This document shows positions 7,317 to 17,179 of a stretch of DNA of 64,000 bases, one piece after another. The stretch is from Lachnotalea sp041821265. Lineage in GTDB: Bacteria; Bacillota; Clostridia; Lachnospirales; Lachnospiraceae. Both the position numbers and the translations under genes were made by a program. The stretch lies in contig JBGUEQ010000010.1 in the NCBI GenBank assembly GCA_041821265.1, forward strand, positions 40,981 to 104,980. Reading direction: 5' to 3'. The notes beneath the pieces were generated by a model, which saw only the letters and a list, made by a program, of their open reading frames with translations, had not been told where the DNA came from and searched no databases. Position 1 is the stretch's first letter. Each line of letters opens with the position of its first letter.

Positions 7317-10100
7317 TTAATAATATGCCTTTATCATCTGGTCCAGCTTATTCATCTCTTCCTCATCAATACTTCCCTTGAATTTCTCAGTGATTTCTCT
7401 TATGGAATTGGAAAGGTATTGAGTCGAAAGTGCGTTAATCTGCATTATTATTCTATAAAGTTTTTCCTTGAGTTCCGGATTTTGTAACAACACTATTAAT
7501 GGTGTGGTTGTATCGTAAATCGGCTTTATTGATTGGGTAGTCTCGTAAACTACCTGGTATTCACCCGCAGTCAGATAACATACCCCCTCCTGCACCTGTA
7601 TAAACATAGGATTTGTGTTATCCCCATATGTCTCAGGATTTGCCAGCGGAAGCGTCAAGCTTGCCCTACAGCCGAACGGCACAGTAACCATAAGCTCTAC
7701 ATGTGTCGGATCAATCAGCTTCCATGCACTTTTATATAAACCTGCAGCAGAATCATAGGATGCTTCCACATGACCTATCTTCCAATTTAGCGTTGGAATA
7801 ATCGTTGCTTCTCTAAAACCCGGTATATCCACTGTCGGATTTAACCCTGCAGCATGTCGGAACATCCATTCAACAATCGAGCCGTAGGAATAATGATTCA
7901 AACTGTTCATACCAGTACTGGAAATACTTCCATCTTCCGTCACACTGTTCCAGCGTTCCCATACAGTAGTCGCACCAAGCTTGATTTCATGCAGCCATCC
8001 CGGATACTCTTCATTTAACAATAACTGGTAGGACAGGTCGTCGAACCCATTATCAGACAATATATTACACATCAACGGTGTACCTACAAAGCCGGTCTTT
8101 AACTTAAAGTTATTGTCTGTAAACAGCTTGTACAACATTTTTTTTGTCAGTATCTCATTGTCTGACAGGTGATATTTCAAGGTTAATAAAAGTGCTGTTT
8201 GTGTCTTGATACAGCAGCGTCCGCTCGGACTATAATACTCTGTTTTTACGATATCAAACTGTTCCTTCGAGAGTTTTGCATATTTCTTTTCTTCTTCAGT
8301 AAGTCCAAGTACTCCGGCTGCCTTTGCAACAATTCCGGCACTGACTGCATAATAGACATTAGCAATGAACTCTTCATCCGTTCCGCCAAGTACCTGATCT
8401 ACGCCGCCATTTGTATTATCCAGTGCCAGCCAGTCACCATAATGGAATTGCTCTCTCCATTTATGGTCCTCACCATCTACGGAGTGAATGTAATCCACCC
8501 AACTCTTCATACTTTCAAATTGCTCTTTTAAAATGCTCTTATCACCGTAAAACTCATACAGACTCCAGGGAATAATACAGGCTGCATCGCCCCAGACAGT
8601 AGCACACGTTTCTACACCACAAGAAGGAACAACATCCGGAACTTTTCCGCCTAAGGCTTTCTGTTCCTTTGCCATATCATACAGATACTTCGCATAGAAA
8701 GCATAGGTATCCTCCAAATAAGTAGCTGTTGGTGTAAATACCTGTGCATCTCCTGTCCAGCCCATACGTTCATCTCTCTGAGGGCAGTCCGTGGGCACAT
8801 CCACGAAATTACTCTTTAAGCCCCATCTTACATTGGAAACCAATTGATTCACCAACCCATGCCCGGTGCTTATATTACCTGTCTGAGAAATCTCACTGTA
8901 AAGTGCAAGACCTGTAAAATCCACTTTCTTCAAATCAGAGATACCTTCAATTTTTACAAAGCGGTATCCATAATAGGTAAAATGCGGAATAATTTCTACT
9001 TCAGTCCCATCAGAAATATAAATATATTCAGATTTAGCCGTTCTCAAATTCTCATTATAGAAGTTTCCCCCTTGCAGAACTTCACCGGTCTGGATATGAA
9101 TTTTCGTTCCGGCAGGCTCTTTCACTCTGAGCTTAAAGATTCCAGCAAACTCCTGCCCCATATCAAATACCTGTTCCCCAGCCGGTGTATATAAAAGTTC
9201 AATCGGTTGGAAGGTCTCATGCACCGTTACCGGTGTACTCATTCTTGCTGTCAGTTCTCCCTTGGGCGATTCACAGTAAATGGCATTTACTATCGGAAGT
9301 TCAGGCAGTGTATCATCTCTCTGTTCTCCATCATAAATATTAGAAAACAGGATATTGCTTCTTCTTACCGTCCAGCTTTCATCCGTACCTATGATCTCCT
9401 GCGTGCCGTCCGTATAGAACAGCTTCACTTCTGCAATCAACTTCCACTCGCTTCCATAAAAACCAATATCCTCGATAGCTGAAAATCCAAAGCGAGATTT
9501 AAACCATCCATTTCCGAGCAGAATGGATAGTGTTCCTGACTTTTCCAGTTGTTGCGTGATATCGTAGGTTTGATATTGTACCCATTCTTTGTAATCGTTA
9601 CTATATGGTGTTAGATATTCCGTTCCAATTTTCTCACCACCCAGATATGCTTCGTAAAGACCAAGACCACAAATATACAATCTGGCTTGTTTTACTGGTT
9701 TCTTCGGAAGGACTTTCTTCTCGAAAAATGGATGTCTTTTTTTTGCACTGTCACAGGAAATCCATTTTCCTATCCAAGGCTCAGCAAGCTTTGCTGTTTC
9801 AAACCACTGTACCTTACTATGCTCCTCTTCCCCCGCATCCGTACGTACTATTACCCTCCAGAAATACCTTGTGGACGATGTAAGCTTTAACTCCACCAAA
9901 TATCCCAAACTATCTGCCTGATCATCCCATCCGGAATCAAAGATAGCGTCTGTCATATCTTCCTTTGAAGCAATCTGTATCCTTGCTTCGGTCTGTGTTT
10001 TCCCCTTTGCATCCTTTACTTTCCATGAGAATACAGTATGTTCCATCCGATATCCCAAGGGATTTGAAAGATGATTTACCTTTAAGTCATAAATATTCAT
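7317..10100 (-). CDS. GH78 alpha-L-rhamnosidase
   Basis: A 927-residue protein with the full GH78 layout: N-terminal Fn3-like domain (about 5-105), N-terminal beta-sandwich domains (about 110-300), then an (alpha/alpha)6 barrel. The hallmark DCPQRDERMGWTGDAQ is at 438-453 with the presumed general acid Glu444. NHYSYGSIVEWM lies late in the barrel, before the C-terminal sandwich. It hydrolyses terminal alpha-L-rhamnose from rhamnogalacturonan or flavonoid glycosides. No signal peptide is seen, so it is probably cytosolic. About 80 residues after the usual domain end form a helical tail (residues about 850-927) that I do not recognise. Confidence 0.93.
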   Translation of the reverse strand: MNIYDLKVNHLSNPLGYRMEHTVFSWKVKDAKGKTQTEARIQIASKEDMTDAIFDSGWDDQADSLGYLVELKLTSSTRYFWRVIVRTDAGEEEHSKVQWFETAKLAEPWIGKWISCDSAKKRHPFFEKKVLPKKPVKQARLYICGLGLYEAYLGGEKIGTEYLTPYSNDYKEWVQYQTYDITQQLEKSGTLSILLGNGWFKSRFGFSAIEDIGFYGSEWKLIAEVKLFYTDGTQEIIGTDESWTVRRSNILFSNIYDGEQRDDTLPELPIVNAIYCESPKGELTARMSTPVTVHETFQPIELLYTPAGEQVFDMGQEFAGIFKLRVKEPAGTKIHIQTGEVLQGGNFYNENLRTAKSEYIYISDGTEVEIIPHFTYYGYRFVKIEGISDLKKVDFTGLALYSEISQTGNISTGHGLVNQLVSNVRWGLKSNFVDVPTDCPQRDERMGWTGDAQVFTPTATYLEDTYAFYAKYLYDMAKEQKALGGKVPDVVPSCGVETCATVWGDAACIIPWSLYEFYGDKSILKEQFESMKSWVDYIHSVDGEDHKWREQFHYGDWLALDNTNGGVDQVLGGTDEEFIANVYYAVSAGIVAKAAGVLGLTEEEKKYAKLSKEQFDIVKTEYYSPSGRCCIKTQTALLLTLKYHLSDNEILTKKMLYKLFTDNNFKLKTGFVGTPLMCNILSDNGFDDLSYQLLLNEEYPGWLHEIKLGATTVWERWNSVTEDGSISSTGMNSLNHYSYGSIVEWMFRHAAGLNPTVDIPGFREATIIPTLNWKIGHVEASYDSAAGLYKSAWKLIDPTHVELMVTVPFGCRASLTLPLANPETYGDNTNPMFIQVQEGVCYLTAGEYQVVYETTQSIKPIYDTTTPLIVLLQNPELKEKLYRIIMQINALSTQYLSNSIREITEKFKGSIDEEEMNKLDQMIKAYY

Positions 10101-10210
10101 CGTTATATCCTTTCCATCCGTTTATATTTGGTTTATATTTGGTTCACATAGGAACCAAGAAATAGTAAGCTCTCCTTCGGCATTCTTTGCATCGTTTTCC
10201 GATCCACATC

Positions 10211-12616
10211 TTAAACAGTATAGAATTTTCTGTTCTTTCCAATAACATATTCGTCGGTTTTAATCCGAAAGCTATCCTGTAACCTGATGTCATTGGAGGA
10301 GCTACCAATCATCACATCAAAATCACCAGCTTCGATTTTCCATCTCATATCTTGATCAAGAAACGCCATCTGGCTTGGTGATAACTGGAAGTTAACTGTT
10401 TGTTTTTCTCCTGGCTGCAAATCAACACGTTTGAAACCTGCAAGTTCCATAACCGGTCTCGTCATACTGGCATAACGATCCTTTACATAAAGCTGTACAA
10501 CCTCTGTACCTTGCATTTCCCCAGTATTTTCAATATCTACGCTAATTGTTATCATATCATTTGGTTCAACCTGAGTACCACTTAGTCTCAGATTGGTATA
10601 CCCAAAACTTGTATAGGAAAGCCCATGACCAAAGTAATACCTTGGTGAATGTGACATATCTACATAGTTGGAAAAACCAATGCTTTCTGCCTGATGATAA
10701 CTGGATCCGTTTGGATGATTATAATAAATTGGAATCTGCCCAGAACAACGGGCTACCGTCAATGGTAGCTTGCCACTCGGATTACAATTACCAAGAAGTA
10801 TATCTGTAATGGCTTCTGCTCCTTTTTCAGCTGGATTCCATGCTTCCAGAATGGAATTCACATTTTTATCTGCTGCATCGCTGGAAATGGGGCGCCCATT
10901 AAAATGTACCGCCACTATAGGCTTCTGTAATCCTGATAATTTTTCCAGAAAGCTTTCCTGACAGATTGGCAAATTAATATCCGTTCCATCAATTCCTTCT
11001 CCCATAGAAGCAATTGAACTGGTACCATGCTTACCACCTAATGTCATTATTACCAGATCAGCCTCTCTTGCAGCGTCCAATGCTTCCATGTGGCCGGACA
11101 CATCATCACCTGCAATTGGATAACCATAAGAATAAGTAATCTCCGTCTCCGGTAGACTAATTTTTAACTGCTCTAGTAAACTATTAATTCCAGGCTTTTG
11201 TTTTTGTAACAATTTATCAAAAGAAGGATCGTCATCGACTTGTATTGGTGTACCTGGGATTGTCTTCATAATACTTATATTTTCATCTTTCTTCGTTTCC
11301 AAACCTGCCATAGTTGAAATACTAGCTAATAATCCTTCTGCCATACTGAAATGTGTATAACCTCCAAAGAAAATCCTCGTATTATCAGCATGACATCCAA
11401 TTACAGCAATCTTTTTGACATTCTTCTTAACCGGTAAAACTCCATCATTTTTCAAAAGTACTATGGATTCCTTCGCAGAACGAAGAGTAATCTCTTCATC
11501 CTTTTCTTTGTAAAATACTTCTTCAAGTTCATTACCGCAAAGTGCAAATGGATGTTCAAACAATCCCATTCTGAACTTCGCAGTCAGTATTCTTTTCACC
11601 GCTTGATCGAGAATTGCAACGTCTGCTTTCCCTGACTTAAACCATTCTGCCAGTTCATCATTAAAGCATCTTTTGAAGTGAAGTTCCATATCCATACCGG
11701 CCATTAAAGCAAGTAAACCTGCTTCTGTTTCACTTTCACATACTTTTTGAACATTATGGATATTCATGATGGCACAATAATCAGATACAACAAGGCCATC
11801 AAAGCCCATCTCATCTCGTAATAATCCGGTTAGAATTTCCTTTGACGCAGATACAGGCTTTCCATCAATAGAAGCATAACATGGCATGATACCCTTTAAT
11901 CCAGCTTCTGTTACAGCAGCTTGAAAAGGTTTTCCATACACTTCTTGCAAAAGTCTGGCTGGGATATCACAATGCGCTCCATGAATACCACTTTCGGCAT
12001 CATGAAAACCTAAAAAGTGCTTCGCTACACATTCTGACTGAAGAGTTCCTGTATTTTCTTCTTGAACTCCTTTTGTAAAGGCAACGCCCATAGCAGAAGC
12101 TAAGGAAGGGTCTTCCCCATAAGTCTCTCCCTGTCTACCAAAGCGTGAATCTCTGGAAATATCAAGTACCGGTGCAAAGACTTGGGAGACACCAACCGCA
12201 CGCTCCTGCCTTCCAACAATCTTACCAATCTCCTTCTCCAACTGTGGATCCCAACTAGATCCACGTCCAATACCAGAGGGAAAACTTGTAGCTCCTTGCA
12301 CATATGCCCCACAAAGACCTTCCATATGACAAATAGTAGGAATATGATGCTCACTTAACGCCATAGCCTTTTCTTGTATCTCACGTTGGAACTTTGAAGC
12401 CTCTTCCAGAGTATCCAGTGCTCTCATTTCTAGACAGCTGACCTGTCCAACACCATGTGGATAATTATTATCTAACTCCTCATGTTCCGATAACTTTCTA
12501 GGAAAGTAACAGACAAGCTGCCCCATTTTCTCTTCTATGCACATCACTTGTAACAAAGCTTTCGCCCTAGTTTCTGGAGATAATGATGTATCTAAATAAT
12601 TATGTTTTTTATTCAT
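10211..12616 (-). CDS. GH3 beta-glucosidase/beta-xylosidase
   Basis: About 801 residues. The ATG at 12616 is chosen over the one at 12631 because GAGG lies 9 nt upstream. An N-terminal TIM barrel (about 20-340) contains GLVVSDY with the nucleophile Asp. It is followed by the alpha/beta sandwich domain (SIVLLKNDGVLPVKK onward) and a C-terminal Fn3-like domain (YFGHGLSYTSFGYTNL to the end). No signal peptide is visible. It would release glucose or xylose from the non-reducing end of oligosaccharides, downstream of the GH43 and esterase steps. Confidence 0.9.
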   Translation of the reverse strand: MNKKHNYLDTSLSPETRAKALLQVMCIEEKMGQLVCYFPRKLSEHEELDNNYPHGVGQVSCLEMRALDTLEEASKFQREIQEKAMALSEHHIPTICHMEGLCGAYVQGATSFPSGIGRGSSWDPQLEKEIGKIVGRQERAVGVSQVFAPVLDISRDSRFGRQGETYGEDPSLASAMGVAFTKGVQEENTGTLQSECVAKHFLGFHDAESGIHGAHCDIPARLLQEVYGKPFQAAVTEAGLKGIMPCYASIDGKPVSASKEILTGLLRDEMGFDGLVVSDYCAIMNIHNVQKVCESETEAGLLALMAGMDMELHFKRCFNDELAEWFKSGKADVAILDQAVKRILTAKFRMGLFEHPFALCGNELEEVFYKEKDEEITLRSAKESIVLLKNDGVLPVKKNVKKIAVIGCHADNTRIFFGGYTHFSMAEGLLASISTMAGLETKKDENISIMKTIPGTPIQVDDDPSFDKLLQKQKPGINSLLEQLKISLPETEITYSYGYPIAGDDVSGHMEALDAAREADLVIMTLGGKHGTSSIASMGEGIDGTDINLPICQESFLEKLSGLQKPIVAVHFNGRPISSDAADKNVNSILEAWNPAEKGAEAITDILLGNCNPSGKLPLTVARCSGQIPIYYNHPNGSSYHQAESIGFSNYVDMSHSPRYYFGHGLSYTSFGYTNLRLSGTQVEPNDMITISVDIENTGEMQGTEVVQLYVKDRYASMTRPVMELAGFKRVDLQPGEKQTVNFQLSPSQMAFLDQDMRWKIEAGDFDVMIGSSSNDIRLQDSFRIKTDEYVIGKNRKFYTV

Positions 12617-12633
12617 TTTATTTTTCCTCATTT

Positions 12634-12729
12634 CTATATTACGTTTTCCACTATCTGAAGATCTGCTAGCTTTTCATACATCCATTCACCGATCGAGCCA
12701 TAGGCATAAATGATTAAAGGATTCTCATT
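12634..12729 (-). pseudogene. C-terminal fragment of a GH78 rhamnosidase
   Basis: The minus strand reads IIYAYGSIGEWMYEKLADLQ then a stop. This matches the NHYSYGSIVEWMFRHAAGL region near the end of the GH78 barrel in the intact gene at 7317-10100. Only about 30 codons remain, wedged between the GH3 start and the GH43 stop. Confidence 0.65.
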
Positions 12730-12761
12730 TAACCAGGAGGACTGGAATGTATGGGCTGTGG

Positions 12762-13805
12762 CTATTCATAATCTTCTACTCTCCATTCATCCTTCCAATC
12801 AAGGTAAGTCATCACACCATCAAAACGAAATGGCAGCCATACATAGTCGGCGATCGAGGTATTGCGTGTGGCATCATGTCCAAACTTATCATCCCATTCC
12901 ACCTTTTTCTCAGGATTGAACATTCGTTCAAACAATTTCTTATATTCCTTATAATTATAATCCATGTGATCTGGTACCCAACGATCAGCGCAGGCGATAT
13001 AGAGATCCTTCTTACCCTCCACCTTGAATACGGAAGCAATCTGAGAATGATATGAGGTATTACTCACATCCTCGGGATGAGGATTGCCAAGCACCTGGAA
13101 CGGTCCATGCCACGTATCAGCAATTGCCACCTCAGATGGATTAGGTAGATATCCCGTAGTTCCGGAGGTAACAAGATAATGCTTCCCTTTTCGATATAAA
13201 TGAGCGGTTGCTTCTCTAACATAAGGGGGTGAAATATGCGGAAAATGTGTGCTGTAGTAACCTATAACATCGGTATAATCAGCAGTCAAGTCCGCACAGA
13301 TTGTCTCACTGTGCACTCGCTCGAAGTAATAATATGCCTTACCATCCGGCGCCACCACAAGATCAAAATCTCCAGCACTCATATTTAATGGCTTCAACCC
13401 TTCCCTAACCTTAGTATAAGGTCCTAAGATATGGTCAGCGGTCATCACCGTCTCTGTCTGGCTGCCATCCTTATTCATAATCTTTAACCAGCAGACATAC
13501 TTCTTCGTATCTTTATTATATATGATATGGGGTCGATCCATATAGGAAGTCGGATGTAGTGAAGAATCTGGATTATCCGTATCTGGTGGTATAATCAGTC
13601 CGCAATCCTCCCAATTATATAGATCAGTGGATGAGTAGCTTCTCACACCCCAGTGCCAGATCCCATTATCCCCTGTTGTCTTTTCCTTATTCTCACCATA
13701 CCAATAATACACTCCATCAATATACATAACGGAACCACCGTGAGCTTGTATACGCTCACCCTTTGTGTCAAGCCAGACTTGACCAGGTCTTATTGCATTG
13801 TACAA
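12762..13805 (-). CDS. GH43-like glycosidase (beta-1,3-galactanase/arabinosidase type)
   Basis: A 347-residue protein with the N-terminal pattern QAHGGSVMYIDGVYYWYGEN, followed by VRSYSSTDLYNWEDCGLII and SYMDRPHIIYNKDTKKYVCW. This is typical of the GH43 branch that includes exo-beta-1,3-galactanases. No signal peptide or carbohydrate-binding module is seen. The start is the TTG at 13805, set by GGAGG 7 nt upstream; the overlapping ATG is out of frame. It probably trims galactose or arabinose side chains of pectin or arabinogalactan. The exact linkage is uncertain. Confidence 0.8.
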   Translation of the reverse strand: MYNAIRPGQVWLDTKGERIQAHGGSVMYIDGVYYWYGENKEKTTGDNGIWHWGVRSYSSTDLYNWEDCGLIIPPDTDNPDSSLHPTSYMDRPHIIYNKDTKKYVCWLKIMNKDGSQTETVMTADHILGPYTKVREGLKPLNMSAGDFDLVVAPDGKAYYYFERVHSETICADLTADYTDVIGYYSTHFPHISPPYVREATAHLYRKGKHYLVTSGTTGYLPNPSEVAIADTWHGPFQVLGNPHPEDVSNTSYHSQIASVFKVEGKKDLYIACADRWVPDHMDYNYKEYKKLFERMFNPEKKVEWDDKFGHDATRNTSIADYVWLPFRFDGVMTYLDWKDEWRVEDYE

Positions 13806-13849
13806 TGTTGTACCTCCTTTATGGGTTGTTTAAAACTCCATAATAACAT

Positions 13850-13970
13850 CTATATACTACTTATTTCATGACTAAAGCTATCCCCGTAAAGAAACGCACC
13901 AACCGCCTCATTCTTAGCATCCGTATCGATGATTACTCTTACTTGTTTCTCTTGTGGTATCGTTATGCCA
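13850..13970 (-). pseudogene. Remnant resembling the start of a nucleoside-hydrolase-like protein
   Basis: The minus strand encodes QVRVIIDTDAKNEAVGAFLY, then about 13 residues to a stop. RVIIDTDAKNEAD is the conserved start of the Sde182-type nucleoside-hydrolase-like domain. Here it switches after NEA into unrelated sequence resembling the end of another protein (AVGAFLYGDSFSHEISSI). It looks like a two-gene deletion joint. Confidence 0.5.
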
Positions 13971-14637
13971 TTATTTGCAAAAAGACACGATGTACTGAAC
14001 ATAATCGTTCGATTTTTCCGATACACACATAGGGGTACAATCTTTCATTGGTAACATGACTGCATTTGGTATTTGTTCCGCCATATACTCTGCCGTTGCC
14101 GGATAATAGATAACCCCCGGGTCAGCATATACAATTCCGGCAGGTACATCTATCTTCGTTAAATCAATTCTAAAATCAGCCTCAGACATTGTTTTCCAGT
14201 AATCATATCTTATCTTCTTCTGTTCTTCTGTTATAGCGTTTAAAGCATGTAAATTTTCTGAGACATTCATTTGCCCACCTAACCTATCTTGAATTATCTC
14301 TAGAAGGTCTGTCATATCCATTTTAAAATCCCTAAAATCTTCTGTTCTATTCTTAGTTATTAGCTGACAACTAAAGAATATGTTGAATTTTTCATAATCC
14401 TTCACAATGTTAAAAAGATCTTCCTCTAAATTATTCTGTTTATACCAGCCTTGATAAAGACCTAATTTCCACTCATCGTCGTTAACAATTTTAGGAGTCA
14501 TATCTCCAATAATAACTTTTTCCACTCTTGCAGTTTCGAATTGCCTTAAATAAGAGAACAAAACCATACTCCCCATTGAGAATCCATTTATTATAGCCTT
14601 GTCAATATTCAGATAACTTAATAATTCCTCTGCATCT
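13971..14637 (-). pseudogene. N-terminally truncated alpha/beta hydrolase
   Basis: An open frame of about 222 codons ends at 13971 and continues upstream of its first ATG (14576) to 14637, where it abuts the stop codon of the next esterase. The first residues, RDAEELLSYLNIDKAIINGF, run into SMGSMVLFSYL, so the nucleophile elbow GFSMGS is present. The roughly 80 residues normally before it, including the oxyanion strand, are missing. A PAGIVYADPG segment could carry the Asp. The C-terminus lacks an obvious catalytic His (it has KDCTPMCVSEKS). Probably not functional. Confidence 0.65.
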
Positions 14638-15495
14638 CTAGACTTTTTTGTTAACTACTTTTTTTATAAACTGGTTAATAAGATTTTTTACTTCCGGTTG
14701 GTAAAATTGATCTTCTCCATGCCCAGCACCTTTTACTATATAAAATGAAGCATCAACATTATTTTTCTGCAATTCTTCATAGAGTATTTCACTCTGCTGT
14801 AATGGAACGACCGGATCTTCATCTCCGTGAAGGATAAGAAATGGTGGAACGTCGTGGTTAATATAATTAACAGCACTCGCTTTCTTTGCTATGTCTTGAC
14901 TATAATTTACTCCTAGGAAAGCTTCCAAGATCCAGTAAGGTAAAGCCCCATACCGATCAAGACTTATTATCGATAAATCAGTCAATCCATAAAAGTCTAT
15001 TACTCCGGCCACAGAACTACTTATGGATAAATTATCTCCCTGTTCAAATTCTTCCACATTCTCTGTCACACCAACTAGGCTTGCCAACGTTCCACCGGCC
15101 GATTCTCCCATGACAAAAATATGATCTGGGTCAATGCAAAACTGCTCTGCATGAGCCTTCAGAAATCTTACTGCAGACTTTGCATCTACCAGCGCTGCCG
15201 GAAAATTTGCCTTGTTCGATGTTCTATATTCAATACTTGCTATAGTATAACCCTCCCTCGCAAAATCCATCATTTCCGGTAGCCATACATCTTCGTTTAC
15301 TACGCAAAATGAACCCCCGCAAAGCCAAAGGATTGCCGGTTGCTTAGCATGGCCTTCACGATGTTTTGGAAAGATCAGGTTCATCTTAAGATTACGAAAA
15401 GTGCTTTCATACCAATCCGAAACACAGCTGTAGGATATTCCACTTGCCATAGAAAGTACTTCCTGGACAGGTTTTATAGTTAATTCTTTTTTCAT
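14638..15495 (-). CDS. Alpha/beta-hydrolase fold esterase (BD-FAE/Aes-like)
   Basis: About 285 residues from the ATG at 15495, which has AAGGAGGAAT just upstream; the longer frame to 15549 is unlikely. It has an ILWLCGGSFC oxyanion motif, the elbow GESAGG, a LILHGDEDPVVPLQQSE Asp motif and KGAGHGEDQF for the His. There is no signal peptide. Family members are carboxylesterases acting on short acyl esters or deacetylating sugars, and the context suggests plant-polymer deacylation. Its stop codon directly abuts a truncated second hydrolase. Confidence 0.82.
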   Translation of the reverse strand: MKKELTIKPVQEVLSMASGISYSCVSDWYESTFRNLKMNLIFPKHREGHAKQPAILWLCGGSFCVVNEDVWLPEMMDFAREGYTIASIEYRTSNKANFPAALVDAKSAVRFLKAHAEQFCIDPDHIFVMGESAGGTLASLVGVTENVEEFEQGDNLSISSSVAGVIDFYGLTDLSIISLDRYGALPYWILEAFLGVNYSQDIAKKASAVNYINHDVPPFLILHGDEDPVVPLQQSEILYEELQKNNVDASFYIVKGAGHGEDQFYQPEVKNLINQFIKKVVNKKV

Positions 15496-15738
15496 TGATA
15501 ATTCCTCCTTAGATACATCTAAATTAAATCTATTACGTATTAAATCCACATTAAAAATAAACCAGTGACCATCTAAAACAAACTTACCATTAGGCCAATT
15601 TCTTCATCCTATAAAACTTTCATCATTCCTACCCTATCAATACAATTTTAATACATATTATAATTGATAAATAGAAGTTTAGCGATCTCTTTTTCAAACA
15701 ATTTTCTATTGATTACAAATCATTTTCATTAGAGTATT

Positions 15739-17110
15739 TTAGGAATTCAACTCTTCTAACATCTGATCTAATTGATCATGGGAGATACGTCCGAAGGTAA
15801 CTAATCCACATAATGGCATTTCCAACATCTATGAAAACCATAGAGATTTCCGATGTACCTTCCACTACCAGCTCCGCGGCTAAGCGAATATCACGGCTGG
15901 AAGCCCCAATTTCTACCACATAACTTCCACTTTCCACAAACCAATCATAAAGTTTTGGCTCATAATATGCAAAAGATCGTTTATTTAATACGAAGGTTAC
16001 CGTTTTTTCTTCACCTGGTGCAAGTGCTAATTTTACAAAGTCTTTTAATTCACGTATTGGTCGACCAACTGTGCTTTTAATATCTCTGACATAGAGCTGA
16101 ATAATTTCCTTACCCGCTATATCTCCCTTATTTTTCACATCACAGCTTACCAAACGTGTATCTATGTCGAGCATCTTTGTTTTATCCAATTTTATATTAC
16201 TATATTCAAAGCTTGTATAAGAAAGCCCATGGCCAAATGGGAAGAGAACCTCCATCTCTTTTTATCATAATAACGATAACCAACGTAAATTCCTTCCCTG
16301 TATTCCACTACACCATTTTCATCTGGGAAGTTCAGATAGGATGGATTATCTGAAAGTTTAATTGGAAATGACTCTGCCAGTTTACCGCATGGATTCGCAT
16401 CGCCATACAAGAGTGCTACAGCAACTGCACCAACTCCATCACCACCCAGATACATATTCAAAATCGCTGATACCTAGGTGTTTCGGCAAACTTTCCGACA
16501 AATGCAACCTTTGCTTTCTTTGCAATCAGTAGTAGTTTATGCTCATTTTTTAACAATACTTCACATTCTTTTGCAAAATTAGGTGTTCGCATGTGATCCT
16601 TTAGGATATCATAATGAAAATCTTGCTTATGATTATTTTGATAATTACTGATAAAAGTTAGTATATTTCAAACCGCATTATTTAAGATAGCTTCATCCAA
16701 AGTTCCATTCTTAACCGCTTCAACTATTTTGTGATCCCGTACTCCGGCTCCACCTGGCATTTCCAGATCCAGACCTACTAGCAAGCTCTTTACACGATCC
16801 TTTACCGCACCCCAATCTGTTACAACAAACCCTTCGTATCCCCATTTATCTCTTAGAATATCCGTCAAAAATAATTTATTTTCCGATAAAAATGTACCAT
16901 TGATTTGATTATAGGAACACATGATACCCTGTGTTTTTCCTTCTTCCACCACTGCTTCAAATGCTGGTAGATAAATTTCATGTAGATTTCTTTCATCCAA
17001 CTGAGAAGAACCACTCATACGACGGGTTTCCTGATTATTTGCCGTAAAATGTTTCACACATGCTACGATGCCTTTTCCTTGCAAGCCCTTAACATATGCT
17101 GTAGTTGCTT
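15739..17110 (-). pseudogene. Degraded GH3 beta-glucosidase gene
   Basis: Reading the minus strand from 17110, one follows KHFTANNQETRRMSGSSQLD and GFVVTDWGAV (nucleophile region). An in-frame TGA follows at AV*NIL. Then come VLLKNEHKLLLIAKKAKVAF and KFAETPRYQ, and an internal deletion of roughly 150-200 residues to NMYLGGDGVGAV. A one-base frameshift follows at YYDKK, then FPFGHGLSYTSFEYSNI, and a second frameshift comes before the C-terminal GLVTFGRISHDQLDQMLEEL. The N-terminal 100 or more residues are missing. At least five disabling lesions make it a clear pseudogene. Confidence 0.88.
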
Positions 17111-17179
17111 ACATATTCTACTTCAAGGAAGGGGTAGTCAAAATAACACGCCCTTCCGCCTAACGTATCCTATGTATTT

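Noticed and set aside
8199..9482. Plus-strand ORFs of 90-116 codons opposite the GH78 gene
   Set aside because: Antisense of an intact, motif-complete GH78 protein; no family resemblance or start signals.
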